Source: Clostridiales bacterium UBA7103 (GTDB taxonomy: Bacteria; Bacillota; Clostridia; Oscillospirales; Oscillospiraceae). Taken from it: a stretch of 53,750 nt of DNA. The position numbers were made by a program, and so were the translations under genes. Below, piece after piece: positions 1-7,451 of the stretch (positions within the stretch are counted from its first letter, which is position 1; each line of letters opens with the position of its first letter). The stretch is taken from assembly GCA_002493305.1 (NCBI GenBank), contig DKYJ01000052.1, positions 9,477 to 63,226 of the forward strand. Direction: 5' to 3'. The notes under the pieces are model-generated. The model searched no databases, was not told where the DNA came from, and saw nothing but the letters and a program-made list of their open reading frames with translations.

Positions 1-366
1 TTCGACATGCTCCCCAAGAAGGAAGTCATGAAGCATCTCGGTGAGATGGAGAAGCTCGAGAAGTATCTGGGCGGCGTGAAGGATATGAAGAAGCTCCCCG
101 GTGCCATGTTCGTTGTTGACCCCCGCAAGGAGCACAACGCCATTGCCGAGGCCCGCAAGCTGCACATTCCCATCGTTGCTATCGTCGATACCAACTGTGA
201 CCCCGATGAGGTCGATTACGTCATCCCCGCTAATGATGACGCTATCCGCGCCATTCGCCTGATCGCTTCCACCATGGCAAACGCCGTGCAGGAAGGCCGT
301 CAGGGTGTCGATGCCGAGGCTGAGGAAGTCCCCGCCGAGGCCGTTGCCGAGAAAGAGGCAGAGTAA
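1..366 (+). CDS. rpsB: 30S ribosomal protein S2, 3' part only
   Basis: C-terminal half of small-subunit ribosomal protein S2, which binds 16S rRNA on the solvent side of the 30S subunit and is needed to recruit S1 and mRNA. The frame is open from base 1 and ends with TAA at 364-366, so the gene starts upstream of the window. Visible S2 signatures are MKKLPGAMFVVDPRKEHNAI, then AEARKLHIPIVAIVDTNCDP and the VIPANDDAIRAIRLI segment. The acidic Glu/Ala-rich tail is usual for Bacillota S2. It is followed by a hairpin and then tsf, the classical rpsB-tsf arrangement. Confidence 0.97.
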   Translation, partial: FDMLPKKEVMKHLGEMEKLEKYLGGVKDMKKLPGAMFVVDPRKEHNAIAEARKLHIPIVAIVDTNCDPDEVDYVIPANDDAIRAIRLIASTMANAVQEGRQGVDAEAEEVPAEAVAEKEAE

Positions 367-375
367 TTACCACAT

Positions 376-403
376 AAGGGGCGCAAGCCGCGCCCCTTTT
401 ATT
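376..403 (+). terminator. Hairpin between rpsB and tsf (attenuator or partial terminator)
   Basis: Perfect stem AAGGGGCGC (376-384) with GCGCCCCTT (390-398), a five-base loop and a short T-rich stretch behind it. It lies 10 bases after the rpsB stop and before the tsf ribosome binding site. No separate tsf promoter is obvious in the 62-base gap, so it probably reduces rather than stops transcription into tsf. Confidence 0.7.
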
Positions 404-428
404 TGATTTATTACAGGAGGATAATATT

Positions 429-1355
429 ATGGCTTTTACCGCTCAGGATGTTAAGGCTCTCCGTGAGATGACCAACGTCGGTATGATGGACTGCAAGAAG
501 GCTCTCACCGAGACCAATGGCGATATGGATAAGGCAGTCGAGTGGCTGCGTGAAAAGGGCCTTGCCAAGGCCGCGAAGAAGGCTGGCAGGATCGCCGCCG
601 AGGGCATGGCTTATGCTGCGGTCTGCGATAAGTGCGGCGCCGGCGCCATCGTTGAGGTCAATTGTGAGACGGACTTCTGCGCCAAGAGCGATCTATTCGT
701 GGCTTTTGTCAAGGATATCTGCACCGTCGTCCTCAAGGACGACCCTGCCGATGTTGACGCGCTCATGAACTGCAAATACCCCGGCAGCGAGCTGACTGTG
801 GCCGAGACTATGCCCGAGAAGGTCATGTCCATCGGTGAGAATCTCCAGATCCGCCGCTTCCAGCGTTACAGCGAAAACACAAGCGTTGCTTATGTCCATG
901 CCGGCGGCAAGATCGGCGTTCTGGTGAACCTGGCTGTTGAGGGCGGCATTGACGCCACTGCCATCGGCAAGGACGTCGCCATGCAAATCGCCGCACTCAA
1001 TCCCCGCTTCTGGGATAAGAGCAATGTGACCGATGAGGTTCTGGCCGAGGAAAAGAAGATAGCTCTGGCTCTCATGGATCAGGATCCCAAGATGGCCTCC
1101 AAGCCCCAGCAGGTCAAAGAGAAGATAGTTCTCGGCAAGCTCAACAAGTTCTACGAGGAGAACTGCCTGCTCCAGCAGGAGTTTGTCAAGGACAACAGCA
1201 TGACCGTGGAGAAGTATATCGCCTCCGCTGCCAAGGCTCTGGGCGGCTCTGTCAAGTTTGTTGACGCTGTGCGCTTCATGAAGGGCGAGGGCATCGAGAA
1301 GAAGGAAGAGGACTTCGCCGCTGAGGTCGCCGCCCAGATGAACATGGGCAAGTAA
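429..1355 (+). CDS. tsf: Translation elongation factor Ts
   Basis: Guanine-nucleotide exchange factor that releases GDP from EF-Tu in the cytoplasm. The protein has 308 residues, a normal length. The N-terminal UBA-like domain is diagnostic: VKALREMTNVGMMDCKKALT with the TDVG-type contact loop written here as TNVG, followed by AVEWLREKGLAKAAKKAGR. The core contains IVEVNCETDFCAKSD and the HAGGKIGVLVNL motif of EF-Ts. ATG is preceded by AGGAGG at 415-420. It is co-oriented with rpsB and closed by a strong terminator. Confidence 0.98.
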   Translation: MAFTAQDVKALREMTNVGMMDCKKALTETNGDMDKAVEWLREKGLAKAAKKAGRIAAEGMAYAAVCDKCGAGAIVEVNCETDFCAKSDLFVAFVKDICTVVLKDDPADVDALMNCKYPGSELTVAETMPEKVMSIGENLQIRRFQRYSENTSVAYVHAGGKIGVLVNLAVEGGIDATAIGKDVAMQIAALNPRFWDKSNVTDEVLAEEKKIALALMDQDPKMASKPQQVKEKIVLGKLNKFYEENCLLQQEFVKDNSMTVEKYIASAAKALGGSVKFVDAVRFMKGEGIEKKEEDFAAEVAAQMNMGK

Positions 1356-1365
1356 TTTAAGGTTT

Positions 1366-1399
1366 AAAAAAGGCTCCGCCACCCGGCGGAGCCTTTTTT
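1366..1399 (+). terminator. Intrinsic terminator of rpsB-tsf
   Basis: Nine-base-pair GC-rich stem GGCTCCGCC (1372-1380) with GGCGGAGCC (1385-1393), a four-base loop, an upstream A run and TTTTTT at 1394-1399. Textbook Rho-independent terminator, 11 bases after the tsf stop. Confidence 0.93.
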
Positions 1400-1507
1400 G
1401 CTGCTTCAAAAGGAATGTGGTCTGCTTCTTCTTAAGTAACCGCTCATACTGCTTCATTTCCTGCCACATCGAAAATAAGAATTAAATTCGCGTCATCCCC
1501 ACGCCCC

Positions 1508-1621
1508 AACAAAATCACAACCCAGCAACGCGGCCGTGATTTTGAAAAGTCAGACGAGGGCAGCACAGTGCAGTTTTCGCCATACTTGGCGGAAGCGAAA
1601 CGACGCTCCCTTGGTCTGACG
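1508..1621 (+). repeat. Structured intergenic repeat, copy 1
   Basis: Opens with a stem AAAATCAC (1511-1518) paired with GTGATTTT (1536-1543). It is followed by GAAAAGTCAGAC and closes with GTCTGAC (1614-1620), which is the inverted partner of GTCAGAC at 1549-1555. A small hairpin CGCC-ATACTT-GGCG sits inside. The same plan (AAAAT-stem, GATTTTGAAA, TTTTCGCC or TTTTCCG block, tail ending in TCTGACG or TTGACGC) recurs near 33681-33884 and, inverted, near 18751-18865. It lies just after the end of the GntR gene. Function unknown; the copies are diverged. Confidence 0.6.
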
Positions 1622-2326
1622 TTACGCGCCGTAGAACGACAGATCGTCAATTGCTGCGCGCAGGACTCTATGCGTCTCCTCAATGGCGGTGTCCAGATCC
1701 CGGTTCAGCAGCGCGGAATAGAGACGGAGCTTTATCTCGTACAGCCGCTGTATCCCGCTGCGCTTGCAGTAGAGCGCCCAGAGGTACAGTCCTTGAGGGC
1801 GGAAGGAATTATACAGCAGCGGCATCAGCACATTCCCGGACATCATCGCAAGCTCATGGTGGAAGGTGTATACAAGCTCCGCCGCAGCGTCGGGGTCTTT
1901 CTCCCCGGCGAGCTTGTCGAGAATGGGCGAGAGCTGCTCAAGCTCCGCCGTGCTGACCCGCTCCAGCGCGAGCTTAACGCAAAGGCACTCCATCGCGTCC
2001 CGTGTTTCAAGCAGAGAGCGCACCTCGTTCTTACGCAGCGCGCCGCCGTTATAGCGCATGATGGCCACAAGCGTCTCCACGCTGCCCTTGCGCCGGTAAT
2101 CGCAGACAAAAACGCCCTGCCTTGGAACTATCTCCACAAAGCCCAGCTTTTCCAGTTCCACAAGCCCCGCAGAGATGACAGGTCGGGACACGCCCATTTT
2201 TATAGACAGCTCCCGCGCGGGCAAAAGCTGCTCCCCCACGGAAAGCTCCCCGGACAAGATCATGTTCTCGATCTGCTGCACAAAAAGGTCTGTCAGGGAC
2301 GGGGCGGAAATTTTAGTATAGCCCAT
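1622..2326 (-). CDS. GntR-family (FCD/FadR subfamily) transcriptional regulator
   Basis: Cytoplasmic DNA-binding regulator of 234 residues. The N-terminal winged helix (about residues 10-75) shows LVQQIENMILSG-type and ELSIKMGVSRPVISAGLVEL motifs typical of GntR. The all-helical C-terminal FCD domain (about 90-230) shows ETRDAMECLCVKLA and the TFHHELAMMSGN metal/effector segment. The gene is divergent from the FAD oxidoreductase operon and separated from it by 220 bases. That gap holds a FadR-like palindrome TGGTAATACCA just downstream of the regulator's own promoter, so it probably represses itself and the neighbouring oxidoreductase and AcnX operons. Effector unknown, probably a small organic acid. 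Confidence 0.9.
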   Translation of the reverse strand: MGYTKISAPSLTDLFVQQIENMILSGELSVGEQLLPARELSIKMGVSRPVISAGLVELEKLGFVEIVPRQGVFVCDYRRKGSVETLVAIMRYNGGALRKNEVRSLLETRDAMECLCVKLALERVSTAELEQLSPILDKLAGEKDPDAAAELVYTFHHELAMMSGNVLMPLLYNSFRPQGLYLWALYCKRSGIQRLYEIKLRLYSALLNRDLDTAIEETHRVLRAAIDDLSFYGA

Positions 2327-2355
2327 AATCGTTCTCCTTTTGCAAAAGCCAATGT

Positions 2356-2389
2356 AATGCCTGTGGTAATACCAAATACCACGGGCATT
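2356..2389. promoter_or_regulatory. Palindromic operator for the GntR regulator
   Basis: Core TGGTAATACCA (2364-2374) fits the TGGTnnnACCA palindrome of FadR/FCD-type GntR proteins. It is nested in a wider dyad, AATGCC (2356-2361) with GGCATT (2384-2389), and GTGGTA with TACCAC. It overlaps the expected start region of the regulator gene, which suggests autoregulation. Binding itself is inferred. Confidence 0.7.
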
Positions 2390-2418
2390 ATTTTATAGGT
2401 AATATTGGCTGATGTCAA
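2390..2418 (-). promoter_or_regulatory. Promoter of the GntR regulator gene
   Basis: On the minus strand, -35 TTGACA (2418-2413), a 17-base spacer and -10 TAAAAT (2395-2390). Strong sigma-A-type match, directed into the regulator gene, with the operator just downstream. Confidence 0.75.
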
Positions 2419-2469
2419 GCCAATAATTGGCGCAAAACGCTGAAAATCTGAGGTTTTAGAAAAAGTTGC

Positions 2470-2527
2470 TTGACAATTATATGGCAATTATTCTACTATG
2501 TTCACGAAAAGAAATGTGGTAATGCCA
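2470..2527 (+). promoter_or_regulatory. Promoter and operator of the FAD oxidoreductase operon
   Basis: -35 TTGACA (2470-2475), an 18-base spacer and -10 TACTAT (2494-2499). A downstream operator-like dyad TGGTAATGCCA (2517-2527) differs from the regulator's palindrome by one base in one arm. The promoter is almost identical over 31 bases to the one at 5580-5609 before the AcnX genes. The position, overlapping or just after the transcription start, fits repression. Confidence 0.75.
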
Positions 2528-2546
2528 CAAAAAGGAGGAAGAGCTT

Positions 2547-4085
2547 ATGCCCAAATTTGATGCTGTCGTTATCGGTGCAGGTAACGGCGGGCTTGCGGCC
2601 GCGTGCCGCCTTGCAAAATCCGGCAAGAACACCCTGCTGCTGGAGCAGCACAACCTGCCCGGCGGTGTGGCCTCGAGCTTTCGCAGAGGCCGCTTTGAAT
2701 TTGAAACCGCCCTGCATGAGCTGTGCGAGTTTGGCAGCGCCGAGAATCCGGGCAACACCCGCCGCACCCTCGTGGATGATTACGGCCTTGACATCCCATG
2801 GTATCAGGTCCCGGACAATTTTCGCGTTATAACCACCGCAAGCGACGGCGTGACCCATATCGACGCTACCCTGCCCTGCGGCAGAGAGGCCTACATCGAC
2901 AAGATGGAGGAGTATGTCCCCGGCTGCCGCGAGTCTATTGAAAAGTTCTTTGACCTCGGCGCAGAGACGCTGGCGGCGGGCAATTACATGACCGGCGCGG
3001 GTGGAAAGGTCGACCCCAGCTATATGAAGGAGCATTTCCCCAACTATATGCGCACCGCCGCGTACCCTGTCAACAAGGTGTTCAAGGCGCTGAAAATGCC
3101 GCTGCTCGCGCAGGACATCATGAACACCTATTGGGGCTATCTGGGTGTGGACGCGGATCACCTGAGCTTCGTGCAGTATGTGAACATGGTCTGCCTGTAC
3201 GTCAATCACGGCGCATGGATACCAGAAAAGACCAGTAATGAGCTGACCACCGGTATGCTGGAGCGCTTTCGCGCCATGGGAGGCACGGTGTGGCTCAACT
3301 GCCGCGCCGAGGAGCTGCTCTTTGACGGGAATGACCGACTCTGCGGCGTGAAAACCAGCTCCGGCGTGGTGGACACCCGCTGGGTGCTGTGTAACGCCAA
3401 CCCTACCACGGTTTACGGCAGCATGATCCCGGAGCGCCTTGTACCCGAAAGGGACAAAAAGCTCCTGCCGCAGCGCCGCTTCTCCGCGCGTATGTTCGTC
3501 GTGTACATGGGGCTTAACCGCTCGGCGGAGGAGCTGGGTCTGAAGGATTACAGCTACTTCCTGCCCCAGTCGGCGGACAGCGTGAAGGAGTACAACAGCC
3601 TGCGCTCCATTGAGACAAATAAATACAACATCGCGCTTTGCTACAATGTCGTCAACCCCAAGGCAAGCCCAGAAGGCACCTGCATCGTCTCCCTGACCAC
3701 CACCTACATGGAGGACTGCTGGAAGGATATAGACCCGAAGGACTATGTCAGAACAAAGGAAAAGGTCGCTTCCGGCATGATAGACTGGTTCGAGAAAAAG
3801 ACCGGCATCACTATCCGCCCATATATTGAGGAGATCGAGATCGCCACGCCCTGGACCTTCTGCCACTACGCGGGCGTTCCTCAGGGCGCGGCCTACGGCT
3901 ACGAGCTGCGCGACTGGGACAGCATGATGCCGCGCATGATGATGATGCGCGAGGAGTACCCCATTAAGGGGCTTAAGTTTGTGGGCGCGGCCAGTATCCG
4001 CGGCGACGGCTTCAACTCCGCGATTTTCAGCGGCGACACTATGGCAAAACTCATGGTTGGCGAGATGCGAGAGGAGGGTATGTGA
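2547..4085 (+). CDS. CrtI/phytoene-dehydrogenase-like FAD-dependent oxidoreductase
   Basis: Flavoprotein of 512 residues. The N-terminal Rossmann motif VIGAGNGGLAAACRLAKSG binds FAD, and ELCE/LPGGVASSF resembles the phytoene desaturase/carotenoid isomerase branch. The C-terminal FAD-closing block (about residues 478-500) reads GLKFVGAASIRGDGFNSAIF. Members of this superfamily oxidise, reduce or isomerise C=C or C-C bonds of hydrophobic or acidic substrates; the substrate here cannot be read from sequence. The start is supported by AAGGAGG at 2533-2539. It lies one base from the next gene, which encodes a reductase with FAD and [2Fe-2S] domains that could supply or take its electrons. Confidence 0.85.
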   Translation: MPKFDAVVIGAGNGGLAAACRLAKSGKNTLLLEQHNLPGGVASSFRRGRFEFETALHELCEFGSAENPGNTRRTLVDDYGLDIPWYQVPDNFRVITTASDGVTHIDATLPCGREAYIDKMEEYVPGCRESIEKFFDLGAETLAAGNYMTGAGGKVDPSYMKEHFPNYMRTAAYPVNKVFKALKMPLLAQDIMNTYWGYLGVDADHLSFVQYVNMVCLYVNHGAWIPEKTSNELTTGMLERFRAMGGTVWLNCRAEELLFDGNDRLCGVKTSSGVVDTRWVLCNANPTTVYGSMIPERLVPERDKKLLPQRRFSARMFVVYMGLNRSAEELGLKDYSYFLPQSADSVKEYNSLRSIETNKYNIALCYNVVNPKASPEGTCIVSLTTTYMEDCWKDIDPKDYVRTKEKVASGMIDWFEKKTGITIRPYIEEIEIATPWTFCHYAGVPQGAAYGYELRDWDSMMPRMMMMREEYPIKGLKFVGAASIRGDGFNSAIFSGDTMAKLMVGEMREEGM

Positions 4086-4086
4086 T

Positions 4087-5301
4087 ATGGCGCTCAAAGT
4101 AAAAGTGGGGCTTATCGGCCTGTTGGATATGCTCAAGTTTAAAAATCTGGCAAAGACCAGGCGCGACAATATAAGCGCGGCAGAGGCAAAGCCCCTGCCC
4201 AAGACCTTTGAAACCAATGAAAAGGCGATGTTCATGCACCCGCGCCGCCAGAATGTCCGCATAAAGGCAATGCGTCAAAACGGGCCGGACGCGATGACCG
4301 TGACCCTTGAGAGTCTTGACGGCAAGGCTATCGCCCCCTTCCGCGCCGGACAATATCTGAACCTGAGCGTGGACGCCGAGGGCAGCGCCACCACGCGCTC
4401 CTACTCTCTCTGCGGCAGCCCAGCGCGTAGCTGGCAGGGTGAGTATGACATCACTGTAAAGCGCGTTGAGGACGACGGCTTCGTCTCCAAGTTTATTCAG
4501 GACGAGTGGAAGCCGGGGCTTGAAATAAGCGTCTCCGCGCCGCAGGGGCATCTTTATTATGAGCCGCTGCGCGATGAGAAGAGGGTTCTGGCGCTGGCGG
4601 GCGGCTCGGGAATTACGCCCTTTACCGGTATGGCCTACGCCCTGCGCGACGGCTATGAGGATTTTGACCTGACCATTCTCTACGGTTCGCGAACAGAAAA
4701 TGATATACTCTACCGCAAGGAGCTGGATGAGATTGCCGCCGTCTGCGACAAGGTGCATATAGTCCATGTCCTGTCTGACGAGGAAAAGCCCGGCTTCGAG
4801 CATGGCTTCATCTCTGCGGAGCTTATTGCGAAGTACGCCGCCGGTGAGCCTGTGAGCGTGTTCATGTGCGGCCCTCAGGCAATGTACAATTTCCTCGACG
4901 CTGAGGTGACAAAGCTCGGCCTTGACCGGAAGCATGTGCGCCGGGAGCTTTTCGGCATGATAAAAGACCCCTGGAACCAGCCCGGCTTCCCCGCGGATGC
5001 CCGCGGCAAGAGCTTCACCGCCAAGGTCACCATACACGGCAAGGAGTTCACCGTGCCCGTTAAGGCAGATGAGCCGCTGCTCACCGCCTTTGACCGGGCG
5101 GGGCTGTATACGCCGTCCCGCTGCCGCAGCGGTGAGTGCGGCTGGTGCCGCTCGCGCCTGCTGTCGGGCGAGGTGTTCATCCCCGAAAAGACCGACGGCC
5201 GCCGCGAGGCCGACAAGGAGTTCGGCTATATCCACCCCTGCTCCACCTTCCCGCTGTCTGATGTGGTGGTCGAAGTGCCCGGCCAGTATCAGCACAAATA
5301 A
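4087..5301 (+). CDS. FAD/NAD(P)H reductase with C-terminal [2Fe-2S] ferredoxin domain
   Basis: Oxidoreductase of 404 residues that passes electrons between NAD(P)H, FAD and a [2Fe-2S] centre. Order of domains: an FAD-binding barrel (about residues 55-155) with the RSYSL motif; a nucleotide-binding domain (about 165-285) with LALAGGSGITPFTG and the CGPQAMYNF end motif; and a plant-type ferredoxin domain (about 310-404) with CRSGECGWC and a fourth Cys in HPCSTF. This layout is shared with phenol hydroxylase- and Hcr-type reductases. The ATG at 4087 is chosen over an upstream in-frame ATG because of AGAGGAGGG at 4070-4078 and the one-base gap to the preceding stop. It is probably the redox partner of the upstream flavoprotein. 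Confidence 0.88.
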   Translation: MALKVKVGLIGLLDMLKFKNLAKTRRDNISAAEAKPLPKTFETNEKAMFMHPRRQNVRIKAMRQNGPDAMTVTLESLDGKAIAPFRAGQYLNLSVDAEGSATTRSYSLCGSPARSWQGEYDITVKRVEDDGFVSKFIQDEWKPGLEISVSAPQGHLYYEPLRDEKRVLALAGGSGITPFTGMAYALRDGYEDFDLTILYGSRTENDILYRKELDEIAAVCDKVHIVHVLSDEEKPGFEHGFISAELIAKYAAGEPVSVFMCGPQAMYNFLDAEVTKLGLDRKHVRRELFGMIKDPWNQPGFPADARGKSFTAKVTIHGKEFTVPVKADEPLLTAFDRAGLYTPSRCRSGECGWCRSRLLSGEVFIPEKTDGRREADKEFGYIHPCSTFPLSDVVVEVPGQYQHK

Positions 5302-5305
5302 GCAG

Positions 5306-5342
5306 AAACGCCCGCGGCAGCAAAACACCGCGGGCGGTGTTT
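5306..5342 (+). terminator. Terminator after the FAD/reductase operon
   Basis: Nine-base-pair stem CGCCCGCGG (5309-5317) with CCGCGGGCG (5328-5336), followed by GTGTTTTAG. It starts 7 bases after the stop codon. The T run is short, so efficiency may be moderate. Confidence 0.75.
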
Positions 5343-5346
5343 TAGC

Positions 5347-5381
5347 TTATCCAAAAAGTCCCTTTGGGACTTTTTGGATAA
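5347..5381. repeat. Perfect 16-bp hairpin with 3-base loop
   Basis: TTATCCAAAAAGTCCC (5347-5362) and its exact reverse complement (5366-5381) flank TTT. Closely related to the longer hairpin at 29705-29757, which has the same CTTATC-AAAAAG core. It looks like a dispersed palindromic repeat rather than a terminator, because no T run follows. Confidence 0.7.
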
Positions 5382-5401
5382 AAGAGGTTTCGCTCCGAAT
5401 C

Positions 5402-5434
5402 GTGCATTTTTGCACCATAGGTGTAAAAATGCAC
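5402..5434. repeat. Second hairpin in the 5.3-5.6 kb gap
   Basis: Stem GTGCATTTTTGCACC (5402-5416) pairs with 5420-5434 around a three-base loop, with one mismatch. The 5435-5579 remainder of this gap shows only a shorter dyad (CGCCCACGGGCG, about 5501-5512) and no convincing gene. Confidence 0.55.
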
Positions 5435-5579
5435 TCTCTTCGCGCAAAGTGTTTTCCCGATGTACACGCCACCGTGAAAAACTTATTTAAACTTTATTCG
5501 TCGCCCACGGGCGGCGAACTCTGCGAGGCTTTTCCGATTGTAAGGCTCGGATGAAATACCAAAAAATTCCAAAAAGAGC

Positions 5580-5635
5580 TTGACAATTATATGACAATAG
5601 TTTTACTATGGTAATAGTGAGATTCGTGGTAATAG
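5580..5635 (+). promoter_or_regulatory. Promoter and operator half-sites of the AcnX operon
   Basis: -35 TTGACA (5580-5585), an 18-base spacer and -10 TACTAT (5604-5609), nearly the same as the promoter at 2470-2499. Immediately downstream, TGGTAATAG is repeated at 5609-5617 and 5627-5635, 18 bases apart. These match the half-site of the GntR operator, so both operons are probably controlled by the regulator at 1622-2326. Confidence 0.72.
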
Positions 5636-5664
5636 CTTTTACTAAAATGTAAGGAGGAATCGAT

Positions 5665-6948
5665 TTGCTTCTGACGAAAGAACAACAGGCTGTCCTTGAC
5701 GGCAGCTGGGGCGAGGTCATGGCAAAGATCATGAAAACGCTGGTGGCATACGGCGATGCCTTTGACGCCGAGCGCTTTGTGCCCATCACCAGCGACAAGG
5801 GGCACACGGTCATCAGCTTTGGCCTGGGCATCATGAAGCCCATCTATGAGCTGTATGACAAAATTCTCGCAGAGGGAGCTGTCAGTGGGCAGAAATTTTC
5901 CGCAGACCCTCGCCCGGTGGACAAGAAAACCGTGCCCTCAAACTTCCTGCAAAACATCTTTTTCGATGTGATGTACAGCCAGCAGGACAGGTACGAGGAG
6001 CAGCTGCGCCGCTTCGGCATCATCAACGACGACGCCTACACCTGCACCTGCTATCTTCCGCAGGTGGGCAACACCCCCAAGCGCGGCGAGATCCTCTCCT
6101 GGGCTGAGTCCTCCGCTGTGGTCTACGCGAACTCCGTCCTCGGCGCGCGCTGCAACCGCAACTCCGGCATGATAGAGCTGATGGGCTCTATCGCGGGGCT
6201 TGTCCCGGAATTCGGCCTGCTCACCGACGACGGGCGCAAGGCTGACTGGATAGTGGAGCTGCGCACCAGCGCCCTGCCGGACGCCCAGCTTTTCGGCTCG
6301 GCCGTGGGAATGAAGGTGCTGGAAAAAGTGCCCTATGTGAAGGGACTGGATAGATATCTTGGCACGGAGCTTAATGACAAGGTCTGCACCTATCTCAAGG
6401 ACTTCGGCGCGGCAACAGCCTCCAACGGCTCTGTCGGGCTTTACCACATTGAAAACCTGACGCCTGAGGCGGTGGACTTCGGTGAGAGTCTTATCCGCGA
6501 CGGTGCGCCGGTCTATGTGGTGGACGATGCGGAGATAGAGCGGGTGAAGAACAGCTATCCCTGTATCTGGAAAAATCTTGACGCGAAACCGAAGCTCTGC
6601 TTCATGGGCTGCCCCCATATGACGCTCAGCCAGCTTATCGAGTGGACGCAGCGCGTGGAGGACGCGCTCAAAATGGCGGGCAACAAAAAGGTGGTCATTC
6701 CCACGGTGTTTACCGCCGCGCCCGCCGTGCTGAAGGACTTCCAGCGGACGGAGTACGCCCGGCGGCTCGAGCGCACCGGGGTGAGAACCAGCTCCATCTG
6801 CCCGCTGATGTACATGAACAACCCCCTCTGCAAGTCCATGCCGGTCATTACCTCGTCAAACAAGCTGCGCACATATTCAAGCGCCCGCTTCTATCCCGAG
6901 GCGGAGATTCTTGAAAAAATAACCGGATTGGAGGTAGATGTAAAATGA
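5665..6948 (+). CDS. Aconitase X (AcnX) large catalytic subunit, DUF521 family
   Basis: Large subunit (427 residues) of the aconitase X group, hydro-lyases related to aconitase. Characterised members are cis-3-hydroxy-L-proline dehydratase and, in archaea, phosphomevalonate dehydratase. The N-terminus (LTKEQQAVLDGSWGEVMAKI, then DAFDAERFVPITS) is typical, as are VYANSVLGARCNRNSGMIEL and MGCPHMTLSQL. Cysteines in ARCNR, FMGCPH and SSICPL are candidate cluster ligands or catalytic residues. The expected late AcnX motif region reads SSNKLRTYSSARFY, somewhat divergent. TTG is the start codon, supported by AAGGAGG at 5651-5657. The last four bases overlap the small-subunit gene. The substrate is open: the linked oxidoreductases are not the usual partners of hydroxyproline breakdown. 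Confidence 0.85.
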   Translation: MLLTKEQQAVLDGSWGEVMAKIMKTLVAYGDAFDAERFVPITSDKGHTVISFGLGIMKPIYELYDKILAEGAVSGQKFSADPRPVDKKTVPSNFLQNIFFDVMYSQQDRYEEQLRRFGIINDDAYTCTCYLPQVGNTPKRGEILSWAESSAVVYANSVLGARCNRNSGMIELMGSIAGLVPEFGLLTDDGRKADWIVELRTSALPDAQLFGSAVGMKVLEKVPYVKGLDRYLGTELNDKVCTYLKDFGAATASNGSVGLYHIENLTPEAVDFGESLIRDGAPVYVVDDAEIERVKNSYPCIWKNLDAKPKLCFMGCPHMTLSQLIEWTQRVEDALKMAGNKKVVIPTVFTAAPAVLKDFQRTEYARRLERTGVRTSSICPLMYMNNPLCKSMPVITSSNKLRTYSSARFYPEAEILEKITGLEVDVK

Positions 6949-7397
6949 CAAGGACATTTCAGGGGCGCGTTGTCACTCCCGGTACTGCCAAAGCCGAGGC
7001 GCTGGTCTCCCACGGCGGCTTCAACACCCTCGCCAGCTACCAGATACCTATGCTGATGGGGGATAAAAAAGTAAAATGCAGCGACCAGAATAACCCTGAC
7101 CTCTACCAGAAATCCCTGCTCGGCAAGGCTCTGTGCCTGCCGGAGACTATCGGCTCGACCACGGGCGGCATGGCGCTCTATACCGTCTGCGCCACCGGCA
7201 AGCAGCCGGCGTGTATGCTCTTTTCAAAGCATATCGACTCCCTTGCCGCCGCCGGCGCTATCCTCGCCGCTTACTGGACTGATGATGTGCATATGCCGGT
7301 CATTGACCTGCTGGGCGATGAGTTTCTGGACTATGTTCAGGACGGCATGGAGATAGAAGTCAAGGAAAACGGCATTGTCGAAGTAACAAGCAAGTAA
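6945..7397 (+). CDS. Aconitase X (AcnX) small subunit, DUF126 family
   Basis: Swivelling-domain small subunit (150 residues) that completes the AcnX active site. It corresponds to the separate small chain of bacterial two-gene AcnX enzymes. Typical family features are the opening FQGRVVTPGTAKAEALVS, the LCLPETIGSTTGGMALY motif with the conserved Ser/Thr-Gly cluster and the IDSLAAAGAILAAYW block. Translation is coupled: ATGA overlaps the end of the large-subunit gene, and GGAGG lies at 6930-6934. It is followed by a terminator, so the two genes form one short operon. Confidence 0.87.
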   Translation: MTRTFQGRVVTPGTAKAEALVSHGGFNTLASYQIPMLMGDKKVKCSDQNNPDLYQKSLLGKALCLPETIGSTTGGMALYTVCATGKQPACMLFSKHIDSLAAAGAILAAYWTDDVHMPVIDLLGDEFLDYVQDGMEIEVKENGIVEVTSK

Positions 7398-7405
7398 ATA
7401 AGCTG

Positions 7406-7437
7406 AAACCGCGCGGTCGGCTGACTGCGCGGTTTTG
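7406..7437 (+). terminator. Terminator of the AcnX operon
   Basis: Stem AAACCGCGC (7406-7414) with GCGCGGTTT (7427-7435) and TTTTG behind it, 8 bases after the stop. Confidence 0.85.
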
Positions 7438-7451
7438 TTGTATAAAATTAT

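Noticed and set aside
1568..2398. Plus-strand frame of 276 codons over the GntR gene
   Set aside because: Antisense to a protein with convincing GntR and FCD motifs; no ribosome binding site.
2502..4262. Long minus-strand open frame (586 codons) opposite the FAD oxidoreductase
   Set aside because: It is the antisense shadow of two clear plus-strand genes with recognisable motifs and ribosome binding sites; its translation is His/Ala/Val-rich and matches nothing.
4051..5328. Minus-strand frame of 425 codons opposite the FAD/[2Fe-2S] reductase
   Set aside because: High-GC shadow frame; composition (Arg/Ala/His-rich) and lack of a start site are not those of a real gene.
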